Positions 1 to 13,800 of a DNA stretch of 64,000 nucleotides are shown here, in pieces. Every line of letters begins with the position of its first letter. Position 1 is the stretch's first letter. The notes beneath the pieces were generated by a model, which did no database searches, had not been told where the DNA came from, and saw nothing but the letters and a program-made list of their open reading frames with translations. Position numbers and translations under genes: made by a program. Source of the stretch: Hyalella azteca (lineage: Eukaryota > Arthropoda > Malacostraca > Amphipoda > Hyalellidae); NCBI RefSeq assembly GCF_000764305.2, contig NW_025946533.1:62001-126000 (forward strand). Reading direction: 5' to 3'.

Positions 1-1157
1 ATTGCCTGTAAGAGTCGAGTAGAACATTGCTGAAAATAAAATCACGAAGAATCTCAATATAATGCGCCAGGACCAGTGTGCAAAAATGAAGAGCAAGCCG
101 AAGATTTCAAGCAGCTGGAGGGCGTCTAGTCGAAGACGACCCTATCCTTAAGCTTTGCAGGTGGTGACTCGGAGCCGTTGTCCACATCTGGTGCACTACA
201 CTCTTGAGACGGCGAACGAACTTCAAATTTGGGATCAACTCGGTGTTGACAAACCACAGACAGTGCCGAGGAAATTTGATGCGAGAAAATCTTCCTTACC
301 AGGAACACGGAAAGAGAAGGTACCAGAATATGTCGAACCGAAAGGACGTCGAGGTATTGATCCGTCAAGAACTCATCAAGTTGTGGCGCCTGGAACTCAA
401 ACTGCTGTGGAATTCAATGGTTTTGTGACGAGTGAAACGATCATAACGAACTTCCTTCCAACTGAAATAGATGTTCAAGACGCGGGAATGAAAAATGGTC
501 GAGATGATTTTACCTATCGAGATGACGGAAGACTGGTTGAGTCAGAAGCCACTACATCCTGGCTAGTTTCTGGGTTCCCTGTGAGTTTAGAAACTTTAGC
601 AAAAATTGAACGTGAAAGATTTGTTGCCCAGAAAAATCAAGCAGTTGTGACGCCTAACATTTAAGAATCCAAAGAAAACATAGGCTTTGCCAAAAGTGAA
701 ACGGATGAGAAAACAAAGTTTCTCCCTTCTAAAACGGATGTATAAGAAGAGATGATAAAAAATTATCAAGATGATTCTGGACCTGAGGCTGATAAGGACC
801 ATGTTGAGTCAGAAGTCAGTCGCTCGTGGAAAGCTTTTCAGAGCCGTGGAAGTTATGAAACTTAATTATCAATCGACCCCGCATGCCGAGAAGAAAACGC
901 TCACCACACTCTGGTCCAGATTGTTAAGCATCAACTAATTCACACCCATAATGGACGTGAGGAATGCGAAGAGATCGTGGAAAATACTGAACACGTCTTG
1001 CGATAAGATGAAATGGACGAACAGGGAATACGGGAAATATTCCAAAGGTTCAAGACCCAAGGCCAGAAATTTTCAAGAGATTAACTGTGAAAGCGATCCA
1101 CAAATGCAAGAGTGGGGGGAGACGTGTGATTCTGCGCTGTCAGTGTTCAATATATGA
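1..1157 (+). pseudogene. Degenerate coding-like segment, family not recognised
   Basis: A frame open from 155 to 664 (169 codons, no recognised domain) starts just after an acceptor-like TTTGCAG. After the stop at 662-664 the same frame stays coding-like, rich in Glu, Lys and Asp, to about 1080, but is broken by at least four more in-frame stops. A second frame at about 75-230 also looks coding-like and has its own stops. This pattern, a long protein-like reading interrupted by nonsense codons and an apparent frame change, suggests an old pseudogene or dead element rather than a working gene. I do not recognise the protein. The alternative is chance open frame. It lies upstream of the importin-like gene on the same strand, but nothing links the two. 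Confidence 0.3.
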
Positions 1158-4100
1158 AATTTTCTTTGTGTGAAATTTTGAGCTAACAAAATTGTTTAAC
1201 GATATAGGAATATAGTTGAATATTCCTAACTATTTTGGCGCTATTAATTACAGCTACACTGTAACATATGTATAATAGAATAAATATATTTGTTTCAGTT
1301 GTAATTTTCTAAAAGTTAAAGTAAAAAATGTTTGTTTCTCTTGTAATTTTCTTAATTCACGGACAGAAAGTGCCATCATAACCCGGTTCGAGGTAAGAAG
1401 GTTCTGAAAGGACTATTTCTTTAGCGGACTTGTCAAATGAAAGAATTTCTGGTCAGCAATGATAACAGGCGCCCTGACCAAACAATTGATTGACTGTTAT
1501 CTATATAGCAATAAAATAACTAGTCCGAAATGAGTCAGGGTGTCACGTCAACAATAATTTAATTTACCGTATGATCCGACAATTGCGTGTCAAAAAGTTA
1601 TGTATTCATTAGGCAATCGTAGGCTGCTTAATCTATGGATTATAAAGTCCATCGTTTGCTACCGCGAATGATCTTCGAAGGCGTTTGATTCAAACGCATC
1701 TCCAATTGTGCGAGTAAAACAGAGTTTCCAACGAAAAGTTTGAGTTTCCAACTATGCTAGCGCATTGAAAAACTATGGATACGAATACCCTCAAGATAAT
1801 AAGTAAAGCAATATTGATTTCGGGTACCAATGTTGTAAAGCTTGCTGAAGGATTTAAGGGAATTTTTCTTCATCACGTAAATTTTATTCTCAAGACGCCG
1901 TACGAGTGGCAGGTGCTTAACGATTCAATTAAGCCTGGCGCTGCATTGAAGATACCGTAGATTTTATTGATGTGGCAAGGCTGGCTCAACGTATTCACTC
2001 TAAACACAACATGTTCACTCTTAACACAACATGTTCACTCTAAACACAGCATGTTTACTCTAAACACAACATGTTCACTCTAAACACAACATATTTGCTC
2101 TAAACACAACATGTTTACTCCAAACACAAAAGTGCTTCTTCAATTCACATCCGCATATTGATTAGAAATTAAGAGCAGAACGACGAATAAATAAAGTTTA
2201 CAAGGTTTAGGCACTGGTCGCAGTGTCTAAAACTGCTCGTTATTAATAAAAATGAAATCCTTTGATTCAAAACGTCAAAATAGATCAAGGTAATTTTAAT
2301 ATCTTACCTTCTGCAAATTTATCCCCGTAATACAATTTTTGTGCAAACGTAACCCTGAACGCAACATAATGTTGCCTTGAATGCCATAGAGTTTACTCAG
2401 TGCGTTCACTTTACGCGAGAACCTCTTGCGATGAAGTAATACCTTTAATTGGAAGCAATTTTAAAACTTTTGCTCATAGAAGACTTATAAGCGTGTTGAA
2501 ATGTATTGAATAATAAGAGTATCAATAGCATGTATTAATGTACCGATAACTTTTCATAACAAATTGTACGTGTGCATGTTTTTAATTCAGGTTTAAAATC
2601 CTGTACAAGGAATTAATGAAAACAATCATCGTATTCGTTAATATATTCCATAACCTAGGCTTTATAATTTGCTGTTCTCTTTACGTTCACATTTCAGCTC
2701 CAACAACAATCAAATGCAAATTAAAAGTACCTTAATATGGGTTGGGTTCGCGAGCAAATTTGAGCCATAACTTTGTTATACTTCCCTGTTGTATCCACTT
2801 GCATAAACTGCAAGCTTATAGAAAAAGTATCATCAATGGAACTTTTATTATTACTGATATTCATATTTTTTTTACTTTAACAACGGTTGAGCGCACCAAA
2901 CACATGTATTTCAACATTAAAATTTTTTTTCCTGAAATGTTATTGAAATGTCTCAAGATCGGAGATCTCATTTATCCTTTCCTATTTCTCCTATGACTTA
3001 AAAATTTTGATGGCATTTGGCATTTAGTCACAATGACCATATTTTCTAAAAAGCACTAAATTTCAATCCGGAATTGAAATTCGCACAATTCAGTTCGAAC
3101 TCGGATATATTTGCGCTATATAGTTTCCTTGCTTATACAAACGATAAGGAGGATCGCCTGTTGAACTTATTGGCCAGTTATTGAGTATCACAGAAGAAAC
3201 TTGAAGGCATTTTTCGCTTATGAATATTGTAGCGACAGCACTAAACGGAGAACAAATAACTTCTTCTCTCTTATAAAAATCCCACACAGATCGGGAAAAT
3301 TTTTCACTAAAGGCGTGTTGTCAACACGTCAGTTTCTAAGATCACTGTCCAAATTTCGTCGTTTGTTTCTTACCATTAATCGTTCCTGATAGATCATCAT
3401 GCATAGTAATTTTTGGCTACATGGAATAAGAATGCAATTTCCCTTCCGTTTTATTCAGGTGTCGATGGCGTTGGCAAATGTGTACACCTTCGTTGTTAGG
3501 CAACGCTGGTTGATTCACGGCATCGATCAAAGGTTTTCTGCTTTCCCGAAATTTCAGTGTACGTTTGGCTGCGGTCAAGTTCGCAAGTGCTGGTGCCTCT
3601 GTAACGGTAGTAGTTTCAGTGGAAGCCGGTATAAAATTCGGAAAAAATCTGTGTTACTAAAAATTAATTCACTCATAATATCATGAGATTGATTTGTACA
3701 GAAGGATACATATAGGCAGCTTAGGCTAATAACGGATGAATGCTGAAAATATTACTGAATTAATAATGATGAGCTGAGAAACGTATTGACGAATCAATTT
3801 GGGACAGGTTTTTGTTGAATCAAATTTTGGAGGCTAAAAACTTTTGAGGGTTCTAATAAATGAATCGAATGAAATTCATCGCAATACTGAAAATTCCTCG
3901 TATCAACTTCATCAATCTTAGCAAATATAACAATGACCTGGTGTAATAATTACTGGCTGAGTAGCAGTTCAGTTGATAATATATTACTTTTCATTAATAT
4001 AATGTACAAAATAGTGTAAGTACTTCCTAAAGCATACCTGAACCATATTCTTTATTTTCTTCAACTCGGTACACATTTCAAATTGAAGACATCTCTCGTG

Positions 4101-4819
4101 CTGCCCTTGCCCACCGCCACGTTGCACGAGGGCTCGTGGCGTTGCGTGCCGCCGTATCAAGGGCACTGCGATAAGGCTGCCTCCATCATTATTTTTAAAT
4201 ATTGCGGAACTCAACTTCTAGCAGAAGTAATAAGCTTTCCTGCAGCAAGTGTTGAAAATGGCTAGATATTTACGATTGTCACTTACATATACTTGTGCTT
4301 GATACTTTAATCATTTTATGGTTACAATGTTTGCGCTGTCATTTTGTTTTGGGGAAGTCTCTGAAACAATTAATTTAATTTAATGTAAGAGAAAACGTAG
4401 ATCGATTGCACAATTCATTGCTTCTTCAAATAATAACTAATATATTTTACCTAAAAAAAAGGTTTCACGCGTTATTTGATTCACCGGTGTAGCTGTGATC
4501 AGACCAACTATGTATAACTAAGGCATCACATTCAACATATTTAAAATCAATAAGAAATCATCATTTTAGGTGCATGTAGCATACTAAAGTTACCATTAAA
4601 AATAATTTTGATTTCATTTTGGATAGGAAGCAATCCGAAAAATCAGCTGAAAAACCTGAATGCCTCGGAGGAACTTTCAGTAGCAGAGTGAAGTCATCCT
4701 TTTGTAACAGATAAGCAAAATACAACGGACAGATAATTAGAATATAGACGAACCAGACATAGGCATTTAAATAGAATTTCTAATCGACTTGAAGGCATCG
4801 AAAAGCAAAGGAGTTCTCT
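1158..4819. other. Gene-free stretch upstream of the importin-like gene
   Basis: AT-rich DNA with no supported exon. It holds the 20-bp minisatellite at 1991-2129 and short unsupported open frames. The importin-like promoter presumably lies toward the right end, but no TATA or initiator stands out. Confidence 0.5.
1991..2129. repeat. 20-bp minisatellite, about 7 copies
   Basis: Seven near-identical units of consensus ATGTTCACTCTAAACACAAC run head to tail. Single-base variants appear (for example TTAACACAAC, ATATTTGCTC) and the last unit is degraded. No coding frame is maintained. Confidence 0.9.
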
Positions 4820-7800
4820 ATGATGTACGAGCCGTTGACGTTGCCTCCGATTCGGAGGCCAAAGAAGTCGAAAATAAAGTCTTCTGAAATAAACATGGAT
4901 GTGAGTATCAATAAAGTTGGCAGTTTAATAGTAAAATTCTTACAATAAGTAATGAATAAAGTGTCTATTTATATAAGTTCAGACGAGTCAAGAACAGACA
5001 AAAATTATTATCGTCGTTTGACCAAACTTGACCCATTCTTTAAGGCATACTACTATATTCATTTATAACCTGGAATATAGGCATGAACAACAAATTCACA
5101 GAGTTCGAATAGAGCACCAAAACCGCAATGATGAGTCCAACTCGGTTTATGTAAATATTGTTGGCTACGTTGGACTCTCAGGAGTCTCGCATGTTCGTGA
5201 AAAATACTTTAAAATAAAAATTTGATGCGCACGAGGTTATTAATATTATTGTCATTAATATTATTAATGACATAACTTTAGTATAAAATTTTAATATGGC
5301 TTTTCTCAGAAAATTGGCTTTCTTGCACATTTTTGTTTCCAACAATACTCAAGGTCAAGGTCGGGCTGAAATGCCTACGAAAAGTATCGCGTTGATGGCA
5401 TCGAGATGGGATGTGGGATGTCTACGTAGTTGTATACCGATAATTTCGAAAAATATGGCTATAGAACATGTTACTGAGATCTAAATGCTTTAACAGTGCA
5501 ATCGACATGATAAGCTGATGATTAATAGAACGTGTTGCGGTAATCATTATCCAGATTCAACTCTACATAATGTCTAGCAGTGCTGGTAATTAACGCAATA
5601 GTGTCAGTTGTGTCCCTAAATTAAGAAGCAACTTTGGATTACAGAATGATTTCGTGATGCATGGCAATATTTCATTAATGAATATCGAATGCCGAAAATG
5701 AACAGTGATAGGAATTCAATGAGATTAAAGTTTAGTAGAACGAATACACATTGTTCACTAATGGACGTAATCGTATTTAATGAAAACCAATGTTATTCAT
5801 TGAATTTGAATCTCATGTCTGATATCTCATGTCAAAAAATCGTATTGTGTTAAGTCAATTTCATTATAGCCTGTCGATTTCCTTTGTTTTGTATCGTTGA
5901 TGATAGATAAACGATTTCAATTTTTACTGTCGCGTGAATCATTATTCTTATTTGCATAGTTTTCTATATGAAATATGGATTTGTTTTGGTGCTGATGAGT
6001 TAATATGCGACGCACCACGTTCGTTGATGCGCCGTGCTTCCGTCGAAAGACTTGAATTATGTATCCGGAGAGTCAATGACTTCAATCGATCTCTCGCAGT
6101 GCTTAGGTAGTGCAGTCTTGGCAGAATAAGGATGATTGTGGAATATTAATACGCTTATAACTTTTAAATTACTCAGCATATCTGAGGCCAAAACACTTAA
6201 CCTCATGGGCTACTCTATATACCTTAAATCATGCCTGCGCTCGGGAAGGAACATAAAAGTGAAGATGGTATTGGGCCATGCTGGCCACTAACATGCACCC
6301 TTTTTACAAGACGTCATCGTTTGAAAGCTAAAATTCTTTATGGGATTGTGAAAATTTGATGGCGATTTCTAATATTTATTCAGCATAGCTAGCGGTCCAG
6401 GCTGGAAGAGGAAATTCTATCCGGAAGAATCGTATACGAGCAAATGATTTTTTAAAATAGTTATTCAACTATCTTTAGTCGCGTGACGCCTGCGCAAATC
6501 TTGTCCCAGCATTTTGTCCTCCTTTTTTGTATGCAAGATTTCGATTTGAGATTTAGATAACAAATCGACATAATGTTCATTCTGGTGTTAACAGAATAAA
6601 AATTTAGTGGTTGCTTGAACGGTTTGCTTATTTATCGACAAACCGTTAAAATGAATGTATGTGGGAATAGTTTTATTACGCAATAAGGATTTGATTATTT
6701 TCAATTTCAAATCTTTCCAGCCATATTTGCAAATTTTGAATGCGTATTAACACATAGAACTGCAATCCTCTTTAGCGGTCCAACCCCGTGAATATTTGTG
6801 TTTCAAGACGTAATGTTGTCTATGTGTGTAATAAAACTGTAATAAACTGCGAACCATAATTCTCCCTTGATGACAGAAAACATAAATTTTATTGACAAAC
6901 GAGTTGTAATGTCGACAGCTGGAGGCCATTCGAGCTAGGAGACTGAGACTGGAGGCCTTGACGCTGTCGATGCGCAGTCGTTCACTGGAGCCGGGCACCC
7001 CCGTGGGTCGCAGCAACGTCCATCAGCCGCGCACCGCTGCCTTCAGCGCCAGCAAAATGACACGGCAGCAGAAGGAACCAAACTTATCAGCTTCTAAAGG
7101 CATCAGACTCGAGCCATTGAAGTGAGTCTACTGTTCAGGTGGTGAAGTATTCCGAAAGTTTGAAAAGGGGAACTTTTGGCTCATATATATAAGTTTAAAA
7201 AACTTATATGCACTATTTTCATACTAATGAGAAAAATGAATATAACACTACCAGAAGAATTTGTCTGTCTGGTGAAAGAGGAATAAAATAAAAGAAACGA
7301 AGCTTTGCTCACTCGAATGGCTATGATTGAAAATGACATTACATGCTTCGGTCTAATGCTTATTGTTGTTAACCGTGCATGAACGCCACGAATTACAAAT
7401 GCACTTTTCTCCAGCCGCGCCTCCCCCGACATGGGGGCAAACGTGCTGGACAAGCATCGGTCCAGCGACCCCCTCCTCGGCAGACGAGGCTCCGATGGGG
7501 AGGCCTCCACCCCCAAGCCTGGCAGCCCCAGCGAGAACGTGAGTGTCGTGATATTCCCCTTCAGTTTATTCAAGGATACTTTCCTATTTTTTTTTGCATT
7601 AATGCGTGAATGGAACTGGACAGGATTAGTATGGGAGTACAATGCGACGGCAGCGGCAACAATAAACGCGAACCTTATACAAGAAAGAGCCCCAATTGAT
7701 AACTTAATCTGATTAATCAAGTTTGAAGTAGTTTAATAACATCATAATCGGTTATATTTGACTACTGATCTCATCAACTTTTTAACAGAGAATTTATCGA

Positions 7801-10800
7801 ACGAGTTCTTTTTGACAAATCTCAGGTTCGGTTTGACAATCTCTACACTGCTTCAGCATTAGTTATCACACTAATATCCGCGTTTAACATTTTTTATTCT
7901 CATTGTTTCTTAAATTCAACTTCATCAATCTTATTTGCGCCATAAAGATTCTGTTCAGAACTGTAGAAAAGTTTTTTTTACACGCCGCATAGGTTACTGA
8001 CAGTATACTCAGTTCTCTTTCCCTTAAGAGGAGCGTCTACCCCAAAAATTATCTCGGCTATTTACGAAAGGATCACTCTGAAACTTGGTACACATTTGTA
8101 AAATGAAAAAAAACTCACATTTTGTTCCTGTGAATTTTTTGAAAAAAATGAAAGAAAACGTGAAATTCATAGAAAACGGTCGAAAAAGGGGGTACTTTTG
8201 AAATCTATCTCCTCCTAGGATTTTCAAGCTACGACATCGAGACACATATCATTCGATGCGTAAAATCTTTATCTATAAAACGACCTAGCCGTTTTTTTAA
8301 TTTCTAATTTTTGCGGGTGTGGGAGCATTTTTCGTAAAGTTTTCGGAAATTTTTCGATTTTACCCCTTTCCACCCCCTTAAAGAGCTCACCAGCTAATTA
8401 GTTCCTATCTAATTACTTAAAGAACTCCCCCACCCGCCCCCCTTTCATGAAATGTCGTGAAACCATAAATCAACGTAGAGAGATGGCAGTGGTACCGTTG
8501 GATAGGGCAGAATGTCAGCTTTAAAATTAGTATGAAAACCGAAAAAGTAAAAATTTTCAATTTTAGGGTAGACGCTCCCCTTAAATTTTCATAAATATAG
8601 AATTTATCAACTATATCGAAATATAAATTTCTTTCCTATTCGGTACAAAAGTCATCAATCGGCTACCAGTTCAAACGATATTTTGTGAATTGATAAATAG
8701 GATCAAAAGAAGTGATTTTAATATATGTCATGTTTCCTCTACAATTTTCAGATATATAACAGTTCTACACTTGACTATGAAGATCTAGGAAGACCACCTG
8801 AGGAAGCCGAGCCAGTAGAACCGGAGATTCTACAGGTGATTGTGCCTTAATCAATTTTGGAACGCTTACGGAATTCCTACAGAATTTGTTTATCATAATT
8901 TTGTGCTTCAGAAAATCTATTGAAATAATAATCCGTATCGCAGTTATTATTAAGTCGTAGGCATCGAAATAATTTATTTCTCAAATTAGAACAGCGTCTT
9001 CACGTGATCAAACCTTCTGTCGTATTGACATGTCGATTAATCATTTTTCATACCTGAAATATTCTTTAGGTTAACTGACAGAACGCTTTTTTACGCATTT
9101 ACTTTTTATACTCCGTTGCCTGTAGATTCAGAGTAACCGCAACAATCGAAGAGCCTGCAACTCGCAGGGGTGACTTCTCTGCTGCGAGAAGAAAATTTAA
9201 AAGACACACTGCTCAGTTTCTATTGTCACTGTCGTGACCGACCGCTTACATAAGGTTTATAATTAGCGAATATCTTTTTACTGTGCATATCTTCCTATAA
9301 AAACAAATATTATTGTATCTGGATATGTATTTTGTTCTGGCGTCGACAGGACAGTGAGTTGCAAGACATTTTGGAGCAGCTACGCAGCAGCAGCGAGAGC
9401 ACACAGCTAGTGGGCGCAAGAGCGGCCCGAGAGCGCGTGTCCGAGACTGAGAACGATTGTGTCGACCGCTATATCCGCGCCGGCATACTGCCACTACTGC
9501 TTGCTCTTTTCCATAAGGATCACAAGTAAGGATGCGTGAGCATTATTGTCAGTATAGAACTATAGAAGAAAGAACGTAATTTTTTAACAACGCAGCACAC
9601 AAAATCCAAAAAATTTCTGCCTCCTCGGCTTACTTTCTTCTATAAGGATCGAAGTGAGGATAAATGCGCACTATTGTCAGTATTGACAAATAAATATCAT
9701 TTTTGAAACAACGCTGCTGACAGAATTTTTCAAAAACTCATGCCAGCTTTCTTCCATGAGGTCATAAGTGGAGATATGCTAGCATTATTGTCAGCAGAGA
9801 CGAAAGAAAAACGTTTTAAAAAGGGTTCAAAAAAATCTTCGTAATATTCGTACACCAAAAACTCGAGTACAATTTCGCATTATCATTACCTTCGTTTTTG
9901 ATTTGCCATTGACAAATCTTTCATTTTTTTCAGCCCAGAACTGCAATTCGAAAGCTTGTGGGCGATCACTAACATTGCCGCTGGTAGAAACGAACACACC
10001 AAGGCCGTTATTGGTGAGTCTCCGTACTGTGCGACGTCGAGATTTATTTTCATTTGAAGTTGACTCCTATTATTCATGTTGAAAATACCTCAAGACCAAT
10101 CTTTTGACGTTTTTGTACGTCCATACTCAGTGCATTGCACACTAATCATTTTTATCCTTTCACCTGTATTACGGACAAAAATATAATTATGACAGTAAAA
10201 TTAAGCTGGTTTATCAGTAATGTTCCCACAATATATATAACCGTGATCGTGGCAATTGACTTTTTTTGGGTTGATAGTATAAAGTTTTCCATTCGATTCT
10301 GCCTTGGTTAATCTTCCTACAATGGGTAAAAAATGCCTCAATGCTTGTGAATTTTTCTTGTGTTCATGTCAAGCATCCCGAGACGAGTAGTTTACTCCAT
10401 GACATACCTGTCTTATTCAGGAAGTTCATCCATACTCAGTCGCATGCGCGGATGTTCTTTTTATGCATTAATAATTTTATACCCGGTAAGAACTATTTTC
10501 TCTAGCCTTTTATCAAATATTTCTAGGACCTAATGACTTGCCTGCATATTTATCTTATTCTTCCTCATACATTTAAAATTTATCTTTATTCCCCGCAGAC
10601 GCTGGCGGTTTACCAGGAATTTTGCGCCTGCTGTCGTCGCGGCTGGAGAAGGTGGCGTTGCAGGCGGTGTGGGCGGTGAGCAACATCATCGGCGACAACG
10701 CTGCCATGAGGGACTATGTCGTCGAGGCTGGCGTCGTCCCTATCCTCAGCCAGCTCGTCCATAGGTACCAGTCCGTGAGTACTGCCACGACGGCCCTATC

Positions 10801-13800
10801 CTCAACCAGCTCGTCCATAGATACCAGTCTGTGAGTACTGCCACGACGGCCCTATCCTCAACCAGCTCGTCCATAGATACCAGTCCGTAAGTACAGCCAC
10901 GACGGCCCTATCCTCAGCCAGCTCGTCCTTAGGTACCAGTCCGTGAGTACTGCCACGACGGCCCTATCCTCAGCCAGCTCGTCAGATTAATACAATCTGA
11001 TTGTATTAATATTTTTGGTTGAATATTACCATTAGAGCTACCTCTGGATGTTGACAGCTATTCAAAGATAACGTGCAACGAGCGAAGTGAAAAATTTTAC
11101 TGAAACGTTATGTTTTATAATATGAATAATGGTTAGTTTTATTCGGTAGGAATTTACTAATCGAATGCCATTAAAATTATTACATGAATAATTGTTAGTT
11201 TTATTCGGTAGGAATTTAATAATCGAATGCCATTCAAAGCCAGACGGTGGTAAATGTGTCACTGTTGTGGAAGATTGTTGTATAATTTTAAGTTAAGGTA
11301 TATGCATGCATGCATGCTTATGGGAAAATAATACTTAGTTTAGTGATATAACTGAGTGATTTAACTTGAAAATTATTGGAAGCCATTACCAGGTATCGAA
11401 TTGTTGAATTGAAGTGAATAAAATTCATTACAAATTTCCTGCTCCTCTCACAGTCAAAGACTTTTTAAAAGCTAAAAAACATAATTAATTGAAGGTTCAT
11501 CTAAGAATGGGTAATTGTGAACCTGGCGTGAATGTTATCTGGTATAGTATCTCGAATTTCAGAAGCTAAAAATTAAAATTCGTAGTTTATATTTGCCGAA
11601 GAATGTAAGTCTCAGCCTAAAATCATTATTGGAGCTTAGGTTTAATTTGCTAATCGAAGTATTATGGCCAGTTTCACACGCACGTCAACTTCTCCATCAA
11701 TTTCCCTTATTCCTTATTTGATGAACTACGTATATATTTCGTTCACTGCTTGCATGTAAGAAAAACTCTTAAAAAAGAGGATAATTTGCGGCATCTGATT
11801 CTCACCAATGAAAGTGAAATCAATAAATTATATTTCCTCGTTGAACAGGTGGAGGCTCAACGCATCATTTCGTGGACTCTGAGTAATTTATTAAGATTTA
11901 AACCCGTCGGTATGAAGGATGAGGAGCGAATTATGTGCCTGAAAGCCCTGCAGCCTTACTTACAAGCTGACGACGCTGCGGTCAGAGGTGAGGACAAAAT
12001 ACCCTATGACTGGCTATAAGTATTACTTACCACATGACAAACGTCGGTACTGAAGTCTTAAGATGAAAACATTGTCAACGTGAGTTACAGAATTAATCAT
12101 GATAACAACATCCGCTCCTTGTCGCTAACGAAACACGCGAGGACCAATTAATGTTGACGGAGACATCATTTGATATCAGTTCATGATGACTTCCACATAA
12201 AAAACCACCGGATGATAGTTTCCTCACTGATTTCTAAGATATCTGTTTTAGTAAGGGGATTAGGATATCTTGATTTTTTTATCCCATCCATTGCTTCGCA
12301 GTTGTCGAGGTCATCAAACCTCCTTGAAGCCCTCTCTCCTTGAGAGCTTTCCCTCAATATTTTGGCGAGACAATAATATACTATGTATAGAGAGAATATA
12401 ATATACTCTCTACAGGGAGACTGTAATATACTATCTATAGAGAGAATATAAAATACTACCTAGAGGGAGATTATGCACAACAAGAATATAATATGCTCTC
12501 TATGAAGAAACTATAGTTTGCTACCCAATCTAAGTTGTAAATCTCACTATCACCCGACGAATATTTTACGTTCCTTGGTGCAGTGGACGCAGCGCGAGGC
12601 ATAGAGTTTGCCAGCGACGGCAGTGACGCACATATTCGTCAGGTGTTGGAGCTCAATGAGCTATCGACGTTCATCAGCTTCTTGGACAGCGCTGATTACC
12701 GCCTAGTGCAAGTCGGGGCCAAGATTATCGGCAACATCGTATCCGGTGATGACGAACTGGTCAGCATTAAGGCGATCACTGTAGAGTACGAGTCTTGAAA
12801 TCTTGTATATTCATGATTAAATTAGGTAATAACTTCAACCGAGAGGCCACAGCCTTGATCGGTATAGATTGGAAATTCTGCATTCATTTCGTTCCTGGGT
12901 GAATATATTTCATTGTTGTGCCTGTTGATGACCAACAAGGAATGCTGCGATCGATGAGTGCAAGCTCTCTGCGTGCAATGATGGCGTGGCGAGTGAGTGT
13001 TTCGATCAATAAGATGATTTAGGTAATGAATGGTAAATGTCAAGTGATGATAGAAGTCAGCGAGGCGGGGTTGATGGTGGTTAGAGTAATTTTCTAACGA
13101 TTGCGGTAACAAAATAGACAGAAAATAAAAAAAGTGATACACTGCAGTACGCATATATTATTTAATACTAAATAATAATCCTATACGATATACTGACTGC
13201 TATTTTGATCGTGCTTTTGAATTTACTGGCGTTCGTCGCTATGTGAGAAACTTGTGAAATTCAGATTTGCAGATCATGTGATTAATATGCTGATTAAATG
13301 TATGCATGGTATTATCATGAAAATAAAAAAATCACTTTCTTCTTTCAGCACATAGAGATTTTGATAAATTACTTTCCTACCTTACTTCAAAAAGTTTCAT
13401 TAATTAAATTGAGCATCCCAAAATTTTACAAAGCTGCTGGTTTCATCCATACTACGGTAGAGTAGTTCCTCTCTCCATTCAAAACTTCCGCTTTTCAAAA
13501 CATATATCATTCAATGATGCGATCGTTTAATAAATTAGAAACTTCTAATTTTAAGACTGAGCAAGTTGTAAAGGCCGGCGCCATCCCACCGCTCGTGGCC
13601 TTGCTGAGAGACGACGAAGAAGGCATCCGCAAGGAGGCAGCTTGGGCTGTCTCGAACATTCTCGCAGGAACAGCCGAACAAATCAAGGAGGCTATGAACG
13701 CTGGCGTCCTAGCCGAACTTCTTTACATTTTGGATGATGTGAGTGCAGCCTTGAAGAGAGACTCGTTTGATTTTCTGCTGGACGAATTAATTGATGTGTG

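Noticed and set aside
7181..7720. 179-codon minus-strand frame
   Set aside because: It overlaps the importin-like exon at 7415-7538 on the other strand and shows no domain; it is best explained as a shadow.
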